DNA of 64,000 bases from Ignavibacteria bacterium UBA2360 (GCA_002344125.1 DDTQ01000010.1:62001-126000); one strand, 5' to 3'. Positions 24,232-34,042 are shown, numbered from the stretch's first letter. The notes: generated from the letters alone by a model not told the origin. A program made the numbers and translations.

Positions 24232-24978
24232 TTGAAACCTATTCTTTTTGCATTAATACTATTCTCATCTATAAATATTTATTCACAGGTTGTAAATATT
24301 GAATCCAGAAGAATGCGTACCGATACTACGGGCTGGACGGGTTCTGCCGAAGGCAGCTTTCAGCTTTCAAAGGCTGTAGATGAAATATATGATTTCGGGG
24401 CATTGCTGCATATGCAGTATAAAGGGAAAAATGATCTTTGGCTTTTTTTGAATGAAGCAAGGATTATCAAAGGAGCGGGAACCCAGTTCATCAATGCGGG
24501 CTTTGCGCACATACGGTATAACCGTAAGGTCACCAAAGAACTGCTTCGCTGGGAAGTTTTCGCGCAATACCAGTATAATAAAGCCCTTGAAGTAGGGCAG
24601 AGGGTACTTGCTGGAACGGGTCCGCGTATCAAAATTATTGAATCTGATATTTTCCGGGCATACGCCGCTGCGCTTTATATGTTTGAGTACCAGGAATCTG
24701 TGGATAAACTTATTATTGAAAGGAACCACCGGACAAGCAACTATCTTTCTATGACACTTGAGTTTGAAAGGTTCGAGATCAAAAATACAACTTATTACCA
24801 GCCAAATATGAAGGAAATGCAGGATTACAGAATACTCTCGCAATCAGACCTGCTGATAAAACTTACCGATAACCTGAAGTTCAAAACCGGTTTCAATTAC
24901 AGGTATGATACCCGTCCTTTCCCCGGCGTGCCAAAAACGACTTATTACCTGAGTAACGGCATATTGTTTGAGTTTTGA
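24232..24978 (+). CDS. DUF481-family outer-membrane beta-barrel protein
   Basis: A 248-residue exported protein. The signal peptide covers about residues 1-19 (KPILFALILFSSINIYSQ), and the remainder alternates as beta strands with aromatic ends (TGWTGSAEGSFQLSK, FQYQYNKALEVGQR, YYLSNGILFEF), fitting DUF481 barrels. The last residue is Phe, as in many outer-membrane proteins. The start is a TTG with a strong GGAGG five bases upstream (24222-24226), which settles it. It is followed by a terminator. Confidence 0.8.
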   Translation: MKPILFALILFSSINIYSQVVNIESRRMRTDTTGWTGSAEGSFQLSKAVDEIYDFGALLHMQYKGKNDLWLFLNEARIIKGAGTQFINAGFAHIRYNRKVTKELLRWEVFAQYQYNKALEVGQRVLAGTGPRIKIIESDIFRAYAAALYMFEYQESVDKLIIERNHRTSNYLSMTLEFERFEIKNTTYYQPNMKEMQDYRILSQSDLLIKLTDNLKFKTGFNYRYDTRPFPGVPKTTYYLSNGILFEF

Positions 24979-25034
24979 AGCTGTTGTTAGCTTCATTTAA
25001 ATTCCACAGGTTATTACCTGTTTGATTTCATCTA

Positions 25035-25062
25035 AAAAGCTCCCGTAACAGGGAGCTTTTTT
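25035..25062 (+). terminator. Rho-independent terminator
   Basis: 10-bp stem AAAAGCTCCC / GGGAGCTTTT with loop GTAACA and further T residues, 57 bp after the DUF481 gene. Confidence 0.88.
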
Positions 25063-25118
25063 TATTGTTTCCGGAAAGTGATCTGGATTAAATATATTAT
25101 AAGTTTTCTCATTTCTTA

Positions 25119-25149
25119 CTTGCTTTTTTTAAAATTTACCTTATATTTG
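25119..25149 (+). promoter_or_regulatory. Putative Bacteroidota-type promoter
   Basis: TTG (25120-25122) and TATATTTG (25142-25149) separated by 19 bp agree with the -33/-7 pattern TTG-N19-TAnnTTTG of this phylum. It would give an approximately 95-nt leader before the TTG-started lipoprotein gene. Confidence 0.5.
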
Positions 25150-25248
25150 TTAATAATATTTCAAAATTCATTGAATATCACACAATAACAACCTAAATTT
25201 AGCCTATCGAAATTTCTACATATCGTTTCTAAACTAACAATTCATAGC

Positions 25249-26028
25249 TTGCGTAAAATAAAATATTTTCTAATACCCCTTTTTCTTGGAATTTTTATGT
25301 ATTCCTGTGAAAAAGATGACAGCTCTGTTATAGACCCGATCCTTCATTTTCCTATTATTGACTCAGCTTTCATTTCTCCAACTGTATTTGATACTAACAG
25401 GATTGACCTAAGTATAAATGCAAGAGTATCATCGGTGGATCCGATTAGCTCAGTTAAGGCTAAGATAATTGATCCGCTTGGTTCCCAGGTTACTGAGGTT
25501 GACCTTGTGCTCAATGGAGATTTGTACACATTCAATGCCGCCATAACACCCGGTTGTGTACTGGTGGGAAATTATAAGGTGGAGTTCTTAGCTGTTACTA
25601 ATTCAGGGCTGAACAGTAATACTGTAACTAATACATTTCAGGTAATCAATTCAAATAGTATTAAACCTGTAGTTTCAATTGTATATGCACCTGATAGTTT
25701 ACTCCGTCCAACCGGCAGCGAACTGGTGCCGGCGTTTCTGCAGGTTCAGGTCAATGATCCTGATGGCATTTGCGATATTGAGTGGGCCAGGTTTAATGCG
25801 GTAAATCCAAACGGTATTCCCAATCCAAGCAATCCGTTTACCATGTATGATAATGGTAACCCGCTTCCTCCATTCAGCGATACTGTTGCAAACGACGGGA
25901 AATACTCACTGACAATCTATATCGGCTCTTCTGCAACTTTGGGTGATTTCAGCTTTAAGTTCTTCGCAAAAGACAGGTCTGATCTTACAAGTGATACTCT
26001 CTTAAAATTAATTAATGTACACGAATAA
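25249..26028 (+). CDS. Putative lipoprotein with Ig-like domains
   Basis: A 259-residue protein with a lipoprotein signal (MRKIKYFLIPLFLGIFMYSC, with C20 the likely lipidated Cys). Residues about 30-130 and 140-258 look like two Ig-like beta sandwiches (DRSDLTSDT at the end, VNDPDGICDIEWARF in the second). The start is a TTG. It precedes a T9SS cargo gene by 2 bp and is probably in one operon with it and the small lipoprotein and PorV-like genes. It is likely surface- or outer-membrane-attached. Confidence 0.75.
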   Translation: MRKIKYFLIPLFLGIFMYSCEKDDSSVIDPILHFPIIDSAFISPTVFDTNRIDLSINARVSSVDPISSVKAKIIDPLGSQVTEVDLVLNGDLYTFNAAITPGCVLVGNYKVEFLAVTNSGLNSNTVTNTFQVINSNSIKPVVSIVYAPDSLLRPTGSELVPAFLQVQVNDPDGICDIEWARFNAVNPNGIPNPSNPFTMYDNGNPLPPFSDTVANDGKYSLTIYIGSSATLGDFSFKFFAKDRSDLTSDTLLKLINVHE

Positions 26029-26030
26029 CT

Positions 26031-27686
26031 ATGAAAAAATTCCTGTTAATTACATTACTGGCAGCTTTCAATCTCAGCCTAAGCTACGCGCAGATGCTGC
26101 CCGAAAATTTTAAAATATCAAACGATATTTATAAAACCTTTAAGCTAAATGAAAACTACAAAAAAGGGAACAGCCTGATTGGAAGGTTCTCATCTTCACC
26201 GGTTTCATCGCAGACAATTATATCGAATTTTATTTCTGATATTATAGTGGTGAGTAACGATGCCGGCGATACCATCTGGTTTGGCACAGGCAAAGGAATA
26301 TCGCGCACTACTAACCGCGGCATATCATTTCAGAATTTTTACGGAACTGAACCCTTCGGAGATGATGATGTTTCGGGGCTCGCTGTTTACCAAAACTGGG
26401 TAGTAGTTGCCACCGCATATTCTCAATTTGTGAATGATGCATACGTACCCACCGGAACGGGCATCAAAGTATCCAGCGACTATGGCGTTACGTGGGCTTC
26501 TTATCCGCAGCCTATGGATGCGCTTACCGATACATCTATTCAATACGGAATAAGCACAATACAGGCTCTGCCTGTTGTGGTTGATGAATTCAACCTTTCC
26601 TATGATATTGCCATAACAAAAAAGAATAACACATCTGATTCGCTCGTATTCTGGATAACTTCATGGGCGGGCGGCACCCGTAAATCCACTGATTTTGGCG
26701 CAAGCTGGCAGCGCGTTGTGCTGCCGCCGGATGCTTTTAATACTATTACGCCAACAGGCGGACCCTATAGCTTTCAGCTGAATCCCCGCGACCCGCCGCA
26801 GGGTAATAACAATCACAAAGGATTCTCTGTTACTGCTGAAAATGATTCCACTATATATGTTGGCACTGCCAATGGTATCAACAGGTCAACTGATTGGGGC
26901 ATAAGCTGGAAAAAGTACAACTACGATAGTACCGGTTCAGGAAGCGGTGTATCTGGGGATTTTGTTGTAGGACTAGCAGTGCAGAAATACGGTAATAATA
27001 CAATTATTTGGGCTTCAACAAATCCAACTAAAGGCGGCGAGTTTTCTTCGTTCAGTTATTCCGCCAATGGCGGCCTAACATGGGGCAACACCCTCGAAGG
27101 AGCGTTCACACATAATGTTGGATTTAAAGATTCCATAGTTTACGGCGCAACCGATGGCGGTATCTGGCGCAGTTATTTCACGCCTCCGGGCTTCAGCTGG
27201 TCCAGACCCTCTATCATTTACGATGAATTGATACGCGACCAGATCAGAACAGATCTATTCTATTCTGTGGATTCACAGGGCGACTCAGTCTGGGTAGGCT
27301 CCGGTGATGGGCTTGCGCGCACTACGGATACACTGACAAGTCCGTGGGTAGGCAAGTGGAAGATCTTCCGCGCTTACCAGAACATAGCGGCTACCAATGA
27401 AGCTTATGCCTCGCCAAATCCGTTCTCTCCGGATGATGAAGTGTGCAGGATATACTATAAGACAGGAAAAACTTCCGCGGATATCACGATAAAGATCTTT
27501 GATTTTGCGATGTTCCCCGTTAGAACAGTAATACAGAATGCTCAGCGTACATCGCCTGATGTAATTTGGGCAACTTGGGATGGCAAACGCGATGACGGTA
27601 CACAGGTAAGTAATGGTGTTTACTTCTACCGAATACAGATTGATAAAGATGAAACAGTCTGGGGTAAAATAATTGTGATGCAGTAA
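26031..27686 (+). CDS. Secreted propeller-type protein with FlgD-like/T9SS C-terminal domain
   Basis: A 551-residue protein with a signal peptide (about 1-20, MKKFLLITLLAAFNLSLSYA). The body has propeller-like repeats such as DTIWFGTGKGISRTTNRG, STIYVGTANGINRSTDWG and DSVWVGSGDGLARTTD. The C-terminal 85 residues are a FlgD-like Ig domain (IKIFDFAMFPVRTV, WDGKRDDGTQVSNGVYFYR, WGKIIVMQ), the form used as a T9SS sorting signal. It is likely exported with help from the PorV-like proteins encoded just downstream. Confidence 0.83.
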   Translation: MKKFLLITLLAAFNLSLSYAQMLPENFKISNDIYKTFKLNENYKKGNSLIGRFSSSPVSSQTIISNFISDIIVVSNDAGDTIWFGTGKGISRTTNRGISFQNFYGTEPFGDDDVSGLAVYQNWVVVATAYSQFVNDAYVPTGTGIKVSSDYGVTWASYPQPMDALTDTSIQYGISTIQALPVVVDEFNLSYDIAITKKNNTSDSLVFWITSWAGGTRKSTDFGASWQRVVLPPDAFNTITPTGGPYSFQLNPRDPPQGNNNHKGFSVTAENDSTIYVGTANGINRSTDWGISWKKYNYDSTGSGSGVSGDFVVGLAVQKYGNNTIIWASTNPTKGGEFSSFSYSANGGLTWGNTLEGAFTHNVGFKDSIVYGATDGGIWRSYFTPPGFSWSRPSIIYDELIRDQIRTDLFYSVDSQGDSVWVGSGDGLARTTDTLTSPWVGKWKIFRAYQNIAATNEAYASPNPFSPDDEVCRIYYKTGKTSADITIKIFDFAMFPVRTVIQNAQRTSPDVIWATWDGKRDDGTQVSNGVYFYRIQIDKDETVWGKIIVMQ

Positions 27687-27693
27687 AAAAATA

Positions 27694-28086
27694 ATGAAGA
27701 AAGAACACTTTAAATTGATCGTACTGATTTTCATTTCACTATTCATTTTTAATTGTTCAAATCAGTCAGGAATGAATGATTATAACACAGTTGTTAAGTT
27801 CTCAAAAGGGGAGCAGCTTAAATTCCCGGATTTCACAATCGAATATACAGGCGAGAGAACCGAAACCAATCAGTTCCCGAACGGGAACAGCGTCACAATA
27901 AAGTTCCATGAGTTCACTGTAACTTCAGCTTCTTCGAATAAAAAGGTAAGCTGGTCTTCAGGCACAGGTGATATTGCGCCTGTTGCATTTGAAATTGACG
28001 GAAAGAATTTTGAGCTCGAAATGTCAAATTCAGAAAAGCTTAAAACAAAATTATCTGAAAACGAATTTGTTATAGTTAAAAAATAA
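27694..28086 (+). CDS. Small lipoprotein, unknown
   Basis: A 130-residue protein with a lipoprotein signal and lipobox ending IFNC (C21). The mature part is a beta-rich domain with FPDFTIEYTGER and SWSSGTGDIAPVAFEIDGKN. It is Lys-rich and ends in FVIVKK. No family is recognised. It lies 7 bp after the T9SS cargo gene and 3 bp before the PorV-like gene, in one operon. Confidence 0.7.
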   Translation: MKKEHFKLIVLIFISLFIFNCSNQSGMNDYNTVVKFSKGEQLKFPDFTIEYTGERTETNQFPNGNSVTIKFHEFTVTSASSNKKVSWSSGTGDIAPVAFEIDGKNFELEMSNSEKLKTKLSENEFVIVKK

Positions 28087-28089
28087 CAC

Positions 28090-29064
28090 ATGAAAATATA
28101 TCTTAAAGCAGCAATAATTATCGCAGCCCTCACAGTACAATCGTACGCGCAGCTTGGCGGTTTGCCCGGTGCGTTTACACGCATGGGTTTCAATTCCAGG
28201 GGTATATCAATGGGTAACGCTATGACTTCTGTAACAGCAGGTGATATCAGCGGACTCTATAACCCGGCGCTCTCACCATTCCAGAATGAACATCTTATCA
28301 ATTTAAGCTATTCATTTCTTTCCCTGGATAGAAGCCTGAACTTTGTTAGCTATACAAAGAACTTTAAACTTCCCAAGCAGACAGAAGGCGGAGCGGGTAT
28401 TACTTTCGCGTGGATAAATTCAGGTGTTGGCAATATTGATGGCAGGGATATTGACGGCTTTTCGCTGGGTGAGCTTTCTACCAGCGATAACCAGTTTCTC
28501 TTCGCGCCTTCGGTCAGAATATCCAATAAGATATCACTTGGTGTAGGCTTTAAACTTTATTATTCCAAGCTCTACGAAGGTGTCTCAGCCACTTCGTTTG
28601 GCTTTGATATTGGCGGTTTGTATGCTGTGAACGAAAAAATAAACGTTGGTGTTACAGTTAAGGATATCAATTCGCAGTATGAGTGGAACACAATTGATGT
28701 TTACGGTCAAAACGGTAACCAGACAAAAGAAAAATTCCCCAAACTTTACACCCTGGGTATTTCATACCTGCTGCCGAATAATTTTGGGTTGGTTGCGCTG
28801 GATTATGAAACAAGCAATAAGAGATCAAATATTATCAGGGTTGGCGCGGAAATAAGCCCGATAAAAGATATCAAGTTCCGAGCAGGTTTGGATAGGCTTG
28901 ATCTCAGCGCGGATGATAAGTTCGGCGGGTCAAGACCCTCAGCGGGCATCGGGTATCAGAAAGTCTTTAGCAGCTATATAGTCGGCATCGATTATTCTTT
29001 TGTGCTCGAGCCTTTCACCCACAATCCGTTCCAGACAATTACGGCTGTTATTAAGTTTAAATAA
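28090..29064 (+). CDS. PorV/PorQ family outer-membrane protein
   Basis: A 324-residue protein with a signal peptide (about 1-21) and the start of the mature chain typical for PorV/PorQ proteins: GAFTRMGFNSRGISMGNAMT followed by GDISGLYNPALSP. The rest consists of amphipathic beta strands forming a barrel of about 14 strands. PorV shuttles T9SS cargo from the translocon to the attachment complex, so this paralogue may do so for the neighbouring cargo protein. The C terminus ends in ITAVIKFK. Confidence 0.82.
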   Translation: MKIYLKAAIIIAALTVQSYAQLGGLPGAFTRMGFNSRGISMGNAMTSVTAGDISGLYNPALSPFQNEHLINLSYSFLSLDRSLNFVSYTKNFKLPKQTEGGAGITFAWINSGVGNIDGRDIDGFSLGELSTSDNQFLFAPSVRISNKISLGVGFKLYYSKLYEGVSATSFGFDIGGLYAVNEKINVGVTVKDINSQYEWNTIDVYGQNGNQTKEKFPKLYTLGISYLLPNNFGLVALDYETSNKRSNIIRVGAEISPIKDIKFRAGLDRLDLSADDKFGGSRPSAGIGYQKVFSSYIVGIDYSFVLEPFTHNPFQTITAVIKFK

Positions 29065-29068
29065 TGCG

Positions 29069-29076
29069 TATTTTTG
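29069..29076 (+). promoter_or_regulatory. Putative -7 box TATTTTTG
   Basis: TATTTTTG lies 26 bp before the TTG start of the second PorV-like gene. It would give that gene its own promoter, within the cluster; a -33 element is not obvious. Confidence 0.35.
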
Positions 29077-29101
29077 TAAAATTTTAAGAAACGGAATATT
29101 T

Positions 29102-30007
29102 TTGAGACATCTAATTAAATATATAGTAATACTCTTAGCTGTTGTTACAGTATCTAATGCGCAAAATGACGGCGCAGGTAATACCGGTTTGGCATTCCTG
29201 AAACTGGGTATTACATCGCGCTCAATTGCGATGGGAGAAGCTGTTGTTGGTAATTCTTTTGATGCTTCCGCTACTCATTACAATCCGGCAGCACTGTTCA
29301 ACGGCTCAAAGGTTAACATGGTCTTTATGCATAACGAGCAGGTCCTGGGTGTCCGCACGGAATTCCTTGCAGGGAAGGTAAAATTTAACAAATTAGCTTT
29401 AGGGTTCAGTCTTAACAATACCTCCGTTGATAATATTGAGGTTCGTGAGATCCCCGGCTCCTCAATTGGAGAATTTACCGCGCAGAATTTTGCTATGGGT
29501 GTTTCGCTTGGCTATAAGGTCAACGAAAATCTTTCTGTTGGTTTGACAGGAAAATTCCTCTTCGAAAAAATTTATGTAGATAACGCCTCGGGGGTCGCTT
29601 TGGATCTTGGCGGTTTATATGCCAAAGATAAATTCACGCTCGGCGCTGCAATTACAAATCTCGGCTCAATGAGCGAGCTTAGGAACGAATCAACCAAATT
29701 GCCTTCAGCTATTAGGTTTGGCGGTTCATATTATTTTGACCTGCTGGGGATCAGCTCAAGGCTTATTGTTGCCGCTGATGGGTACAAGGTAATGGATGGC
29801 GGTAAATTCCACGCCAATACCGGCGCAGAGCTGCTTTACAAAGATTTCCTCGCATTAAGGGTCGGTTACCAGTCAGGCTATGAAAATAAATCTATTGCTG
29901 CGGGTATTGGCTTAAAATATAAAGCATTCGCTCTTGATTACGCATTTGTACCTTATAAATACTCACTGGGCTCAAGTCATACAATTACATTAGGCACAAA
30001 TTTTTAG
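29102..30007 (+). CDS. Second PorV/PorQ family outer-membrane protein
   Basis: A 301-residue relative of the preceding gene product, with a signal peptide (LIKYIVILLAVVTVSNAQ) and the mature start GNTGLAFLKLGITSRSIAMG, then DASATHYNPAALF. A longer frame starts at 29000 within the previous gene, but the TTG at 29102 gives a proper signal peptide. Two PorV-like genes together suggest duplication and specialisation. The C terminus ends ITLGTNF, with a final Phe as expected for a barrel. Confidence 0.82.
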   Translation: MRHLIKYIVILLAVVTVSNAQNDGAGNTGLAFLKLGITSRSIAMGEAVVGNSFDASATHYNPAALFNGSKVNMVFMHNEQVLGVRTEFLAGKVKFNKLALGFSLNNTSVDNIEVREIPGSSIGEFTAQNFAMGVSLGYKVNENLSVGLTGKFLFEKIYVDNASGVALDLGGLYAKDKFTLGAAITNLGSMSELRNESTKLPSAIRFGGSYYFDLLGISSRLIVAADGYKVMDGGKFHANTGAELLYKDFLALRVGYQSGYENKSIAAGIGLKYKAFALDYAFVPYKYSLGSSHTITLGTNF

Positions 30008-30033
30008 ATACTTATTTTTAATGGGGGCAGCCG

Positions 30034-31002
30034 GTGGAAGTAGTTCAATACGAAAAAAAATATCTCGATAGCTGGGAAGATCTTGTTGCAGGTTCTTCAA
30101 ACGGCACAATTTTCCATACACGCAAATTCCTTTCATATCATTCCCCTGATAAATTCAAAGATAACTCACTGCTCTTTTTTGAAGATAAAAAGCTCATCGC
30201 GGTTCTGCCTGCGGCTGATATAAAACGAGATGGTTCAAGAACTCTTTGGTCGCACATGGGCGCCAGCTATGGCGGCTTTGTACACAATGAAAGCCTGAGC
30301 ATCAAGCAGTCGTTTGATCTCACTCAAAGCCTCATAGACCACTCCTTGAGCGAAAAATTCGAAAAGATAGTAATTACCGGCGTTCCGCTTTGTTACCAGA
30401 AGAGGTATAACCAGTATCTCGATTTTGCGTTCATCAAAAATGGTTTCAATTATCTTAAGCGGGAAGTGACAAGCGTTATCACGCTGAATGTTACCGAAGA
30501 TAACGCAATGAAACTTATTAAGCCTGAATCACGCACATCAGTTCGCAAAGCGGAAAAACTTGGCGTAGTAATAAAGAAGTCCAATGATTTTGAGGAATAT
30601 TACAATATCCTCAAAAGCAATCTTGCAATGCGCCACAACGTTCAGCCTGCGCATACCCTTGAAGAACTTTATACATTAAAAGAGCTCTTCCCTCAAAAGA
30701 TACAGCTCTTCGGCGCGTATGTTAAGAATAAAATGATAGCAGGTGTTATCAATTTCTACTGCAACGATAAAACTGTATTGGTATTCTACATCAGCCACAA
30801 CCAGGAGTACCAGCAGTACAGGGCTGTGAACCTGCTGTTTTACACGATCATGAAGGATGCAATAAGCAGGGGACTCGAATTCCTGGATTTCGGGTTATTT
30901 ACTGTCAATATGGATCCTAACTGGGGACTTGGCAAGTTCAAAGAATCATTTGGCGCGCGCGGTTTATTAAGGGATTCTTTTTTTCTGGACCTGAAATATT
31001 AA
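30034..31002 (+). CDS. FemAB/GNAT-like acyltransferase
   Basis: A 322-residue protein of the FemAB-related GNAT-type (acetyltransferase_6) family. Signs are the N-terminal DSWEDLVAGSSNGTIFHTRK, the central SRTSVRKAEKLGVVIKKS, GVINFYCNDKTVLVFYIS and the end LDFGLFTVNMDPNWGLGKFK. Such enzymes transfer amino acids or acyl groups to cell-wall or surface sugars; similar genes occur in exopolysaccharide loci beside an asparagine synthase. The start is GTG with GGGGGCAG upstream. It opens a six-gene surface-glycan region. Confidence 0.75.
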   Translation: MEVVQYEKKYLDSWEDLVAGSSNGTIFHTRKFLSYHSPDKFKDNSLLFFEDKKLIAVLPAADIKRDGSRTLWSHMGASYGGFVHNESLSIKQSFDLTQSLIDHSLSEKFEKIVITGVPLCYQKRYNQYLDFAFIKNGFNYLKREVTSVITLNVTEDNAMKLIKPESRTSVRKAEKLGVVIKKSNDFEEYYNILKSNLAMRHNVQPAHTLEELYTLKELFPQKIQLFGAYVKNKMIAGVINFYCNDKTVLVFYISHNQEYQQYRAVNLLFYTIMKDAISRGLEFLDFGLFTVNMDPNWGLGKFKESFGARGLLRDSFFLDLKY

Positions 31003-31018
31003 TCAGCTGAAGATCAGA

Positions 31019-31981
31019 GTGATTGAAAATAAAAAAATCCTGTTCCTTGTTCTGTTCATTTCCGTAATACTCGGTTACTACCAAACCGTTCGGACTGACG
31101 CTCCCAATTACGAGCTTAAGCTTACACGCCACACAACTATAATTAATAATACAATTGAGTATCCTTACAAATACAGATTGCTGAATCCATACATTACTCA
31201 GGTTTGGTATTCTTCGCTTGGGGCGGCGCTGCCGCAAAAGCCTGCTTTCCTTGCGGCATATACACTTCAGAATATAATTGTATTCGCATTCATGTTCTTC
31301 TGTTTAATGAAATTTTTCAGGCTGTGGTTTGATGATACAGGGGCGGTCATTGGGCTGCTGCTTTTCGCGGCGCTTGTGCCTTTATCGCTGACAGGCTACG
31401 ATATACTGGGTGATATGACAACTGCAGGCATTATGGCTCTTGGTTTTTACTTCATCAACACTGCAAAAACAAAATTTTTATACCCGCTTCTGTTTATTGC
31501 GGCATTTAATGAGCTGCAGCTTATATTGCTTATAGCGTTCTATTTCTTCGCAAAGCTCAGTAACCTTAAAGATAAAACAGTTTGGTTAAACAGTATTCTG
31601 CTGACAATAACATTTATTGCTGGTTATGCAGCCGTTTATCTCATCCGCGGCGGCTCCGCCGGTTCAGGAGATGTGAACTGGTATTTTACCAAAGATGCGG
31701 CTTTCAACATCGCCAACAAAGATTGGATAGTATTATGGTTCATAATGATAGCTCCATTAATTTATTTTGTTTTTAAAGGATTTCGAGCAAAACCGGAATT
31801 TTTAAGGAACAGCGCTGTTATAGTATTACCTGTTTTCTATTTTGCGTCTTTTTTCTTCATCGCAAGGCTGCGCGAAATTGATAAGGCTTTAACTATATTT
31901 ACAATACTTATTCCGCTTACATTGATGACAATTTTTCCGAACAACATAAAAAAACAAAAGGAAGAGCGGCTTAATACATAA
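31019..31981 (+). CDS. Multi-pass membrane protein of the glycan locus
   Basis: A 320-residue integral membrane protein with about eight to nine helices; residues 1-22 form the first. The loop after it (RTDAPNYELKLTRHTTII, then YPYKYRLLNPYIT) is outside and polar, and further helices follow from residue 80 to 310. It has the general look of a glycosyltransferase of the GT-C type or an O-antigen-type polymerase, but no signature confirms either. The start is GTG. The stop overlaps the asnB start by 1 bp. Confidence 0.6.
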   Translation: MIENKKILFLVLFISVILGYYQTVRTDAPNYELKLTRHTTIINNTIEYPYKYRLLNPYITQVWYSSLGAALPQKPAFLAAYTLQNIIVFAFMFFCLMKFFRLWFDDTGAVIGLLLFAALVPLSLTGYDILGDMTTAGIMALGFYFINTAKTKFLYPLLFIAAFNELQLILLIAFYFFAKLSNLKDKTVWLNSILLTITFIAGYAAVYLIRGGSAGSGDVNWYFTKDAAFNIANKDWIVLWFIMIAPLIYFVFKGFRAKPEFLRNSAVIVLPVFYFASFFFIARLREIDKALTIFTILIPLTLMTIFPNNIKKQKEERLNT

Positions 31982-33807
31982 TGTGCGGAATATCCGGAAT
32001 ATTTAATTTTGATGGCGCACCCGTAAACGAAGCGCAGCTTCGCGAAATGAACCGCGTGATTCACCACCGCGGACCCGATGGTGACGGCATATATATCGAA
32101 GGTAATGCCGGTATTGGCAGTACACGCCTCGCTATTATTGATCTCCGTGAAATTGCCAATATGCCTATCTACGATACAGAAAACCGCTATGTGATTGTTT
32201 ATAACGGTGAAATATTCAACTATGTTGAGCTCAGAAATGAACTGCTTCAAAAAGGACATAAGTTCAATACCGGCTCTGATACGGAAGTAGTACTGAATGC
32301 TTATAAGCAGTGGGGCGAGGATTGCCTGCACCGCCTCAATGGAATGTGGGCATTTGCCATTTGGGATAAAACAAAAAAGACCCTGTTCTGCTCCCGTGAC
32401 AGATACGGCATCAAACCTTTGTATTTCTACAAAGATGATAACAAACTTATCTTTGGCTCAGAAATCAAGCAGATCTTAAGCTGCGGTGTTGATAAAACTG
32501 TTAATGATGAAACAATTTACGATTACCTTGTTTTCCATTTCATTGATCACACCGAAAATACTTTCTTCAAAAATATTACAAAGGTACAGGCCGGACATAA
32601 ATTCACAATAAAGAACAATGAATTTAAGCTCTCAAGGTGGTACAACCTGCCTGAGGTGAGTTACATCCGGGATGAAAAGAACCTGTACAGCGATCTGTAT
32701 GACCTGCTGTATGATTCCGTAAGGCTGCGCCTGCGCAGCGATGTTGAAGTTGGCAGCTGCCTGAGCGGGGGACTGGATTCATCGGCAATAGTATGCATCA
32801 TGCATGAGATTCTGCATAACGAAGGCAAGCCTGAAATCCAGAAGACATTCACCGCCTGCTACGATGACCCGTTGATAGATGAACGGCCGTATGTTGAGGA
32901 AGTTATAAAACAAACCAATTCCACAAAGTATTACCTGTTTCCTGATGTTCAGGGCTTTAGGAGTGATATCGATAAAATGACATATCACCAGGATGAGCCT
33001 TACACCGGCGCTACTGTATTTGCACAGTGGAGCGTATTCAAAAAAATACATGAAGCCGGAATAAAGGTGGTGCTTGACGGGCAGGGCAGCGATGAAATTC
33101 TGCTTGGCTATTTTTCATTTTTCCCGTTCCATTTAAAACGCAATCTGCTCAATCCGTTTAAGTTTATTTCTGAATACGTGAACGGTGTAAATACTTCAAA
33201 CCTTGGATATAACAAATTCACACAGAACCTTATTTACTTCAACACAGGCTCAGTGCGTTACCGCCATGTTATGAAAAACAGCAGGGCTTTTGTTAAGAAT
33301 GATTTCATAACGGCGCATAACCGCCGGGATCTTTTTAATCAGATGATAGCCGCAACCGGACTTGAAGAAAACAGGTTGTCAAATCTCTGGAATATCTCAC
33401 TGCCTTCGCTTTTAAGATACGAAGACCGCAACTCAATGGCTTTTTCCGTGGAAGCAAGGATCCCGTTCCTCGATCACCGGCTGGTTGAATATATTTTCCG
33501 CATTCCCCTGAATAAGCTTATACATAAAGGATGGACTAAGTTTGCCTTGAGGGAATCACTAAAGGGCAGGATACCCGAAGATATCAGAATGCGAAAAGGC
33601 AAACTTGCCTTTTCAGTTCCGCAGAAAAAATGGCTGAGGGAGATCACCGGTTACCTCGAAGAGACGTTTACCCATGATTTCAGAAGCGGTAGATTCATCG
33701 ACCGCGATAAAGTTTTGGGAATTATCCGTTCCGGCTATTTTAACGATAAAGTCCTTTACCGCGCTTTCGCGCTGGAAAAATGGATGAAGGTATTTGATTT
33801 GCATTAA
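31981..33807 (+). CDS. asnB: Asparagine synthase (glutamine-hydrolysing)
   Basis: A 608-residue amidotransferase. The N-terminal glutaminase begins MCGISGIFNF with Cys2 as nucleophile, followed by HHRGPDGDGIY and YNGEIFNYVELR. The synthase domain starts around 240 with the pyrophosphate loop SCLSGGLDSSAI, followed by GQGSDEILLGY and the MRKGKLAFSVPQKKWLR segment. It converts Asp to Asn or amidates a sugar acid or peptide in a glycan pathway; in such loci these enzymes often act on surface polysaccharides. It is full length. Confidence 0.9.
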   Translation: MCGISGIFNFDGAPVNEAQLREMNRVIHHRGPDGDGIYIEGNAGIGSTRLAIIDLREIANMPIYDTENRYVIVYNGEIFNYVELRNELLQKGHKFNTGSDTEVVLNAYKQWGEDCLHRLNGMWAFAIWDKTKKTLFCSRDRYGIKPLYFYKDDNKLIFGSEIKQILSCGVDKTVNDETIYDYLVFHFIDHTENTFFKNITKVQAGHKFTIKNNEFKLSRWYNLPEVSYIRDEKNLYSDLYDLLYDSVRLRLRSDVEVGSCLSGGLDSSAIVCIMHEILHNEGKPEIQKTFTACYDDPLIDERPYVEEVIKQTNSTKYYLFPDVQGFRSDIDKMTYHQDEPYTGATVFAQWSVFKKIHEAGIKVVLDGQGSDEILLGYFSFFPFHLKRNLLNPFKFISEYVNGVNTSNLGYNKFTQNLIYFNTGSVRYRHVMKNSRAFVKNDFITAHNRRDLFNQMIAATGLEENRLSNLWNISLPSLLRYEDRNSMAFSVEARIPFLDHRLVEYIFRIPLNKLIHKGWTKFALRESLKGRIPEDIRMRKGKLAFSVPQKKWLREITGYLEETFTHDFRSGRFIDRDKVLGIIRSGYFNDKVLYRAFALEKWMKVFDLH

Positions 33808-33909
33808 ATTGATATGATATCTAACAAAAGTTGCCCATTGAACTTTCATGATTTTTATTGATGTTTATTGGTAAACGCATTTTGCGAAGCGCCCGAAGTC
33901 ACGATTAAA

Positions 33910-33970
33910 CTCTCCCCTCTCCCTGTGGGAGAACTGCACCTGCAGTCAGGTGGGCAGTGGGGTGAGGGAG
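33910..33970. repeat. CTCCCCTCTCCC palindrome with inserted ACTGCACCTGCAGT module
   Basis: Outer arms CTCTCCCC and GGGTGAGGGAG, as in the widespread family. The loop holds ACTGCACCTGCAGT followed by CAGGTGGGCAGT, itself palindromic, so the unit is nested. Confidence 0.65.
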
Positions 33971-34042
33971 AATAGTAAGATTAAATGTCCTTGTTACATT
34001 TACCTTTTAAATAAATCTCTCCTTTTATATATTTATAAATCT

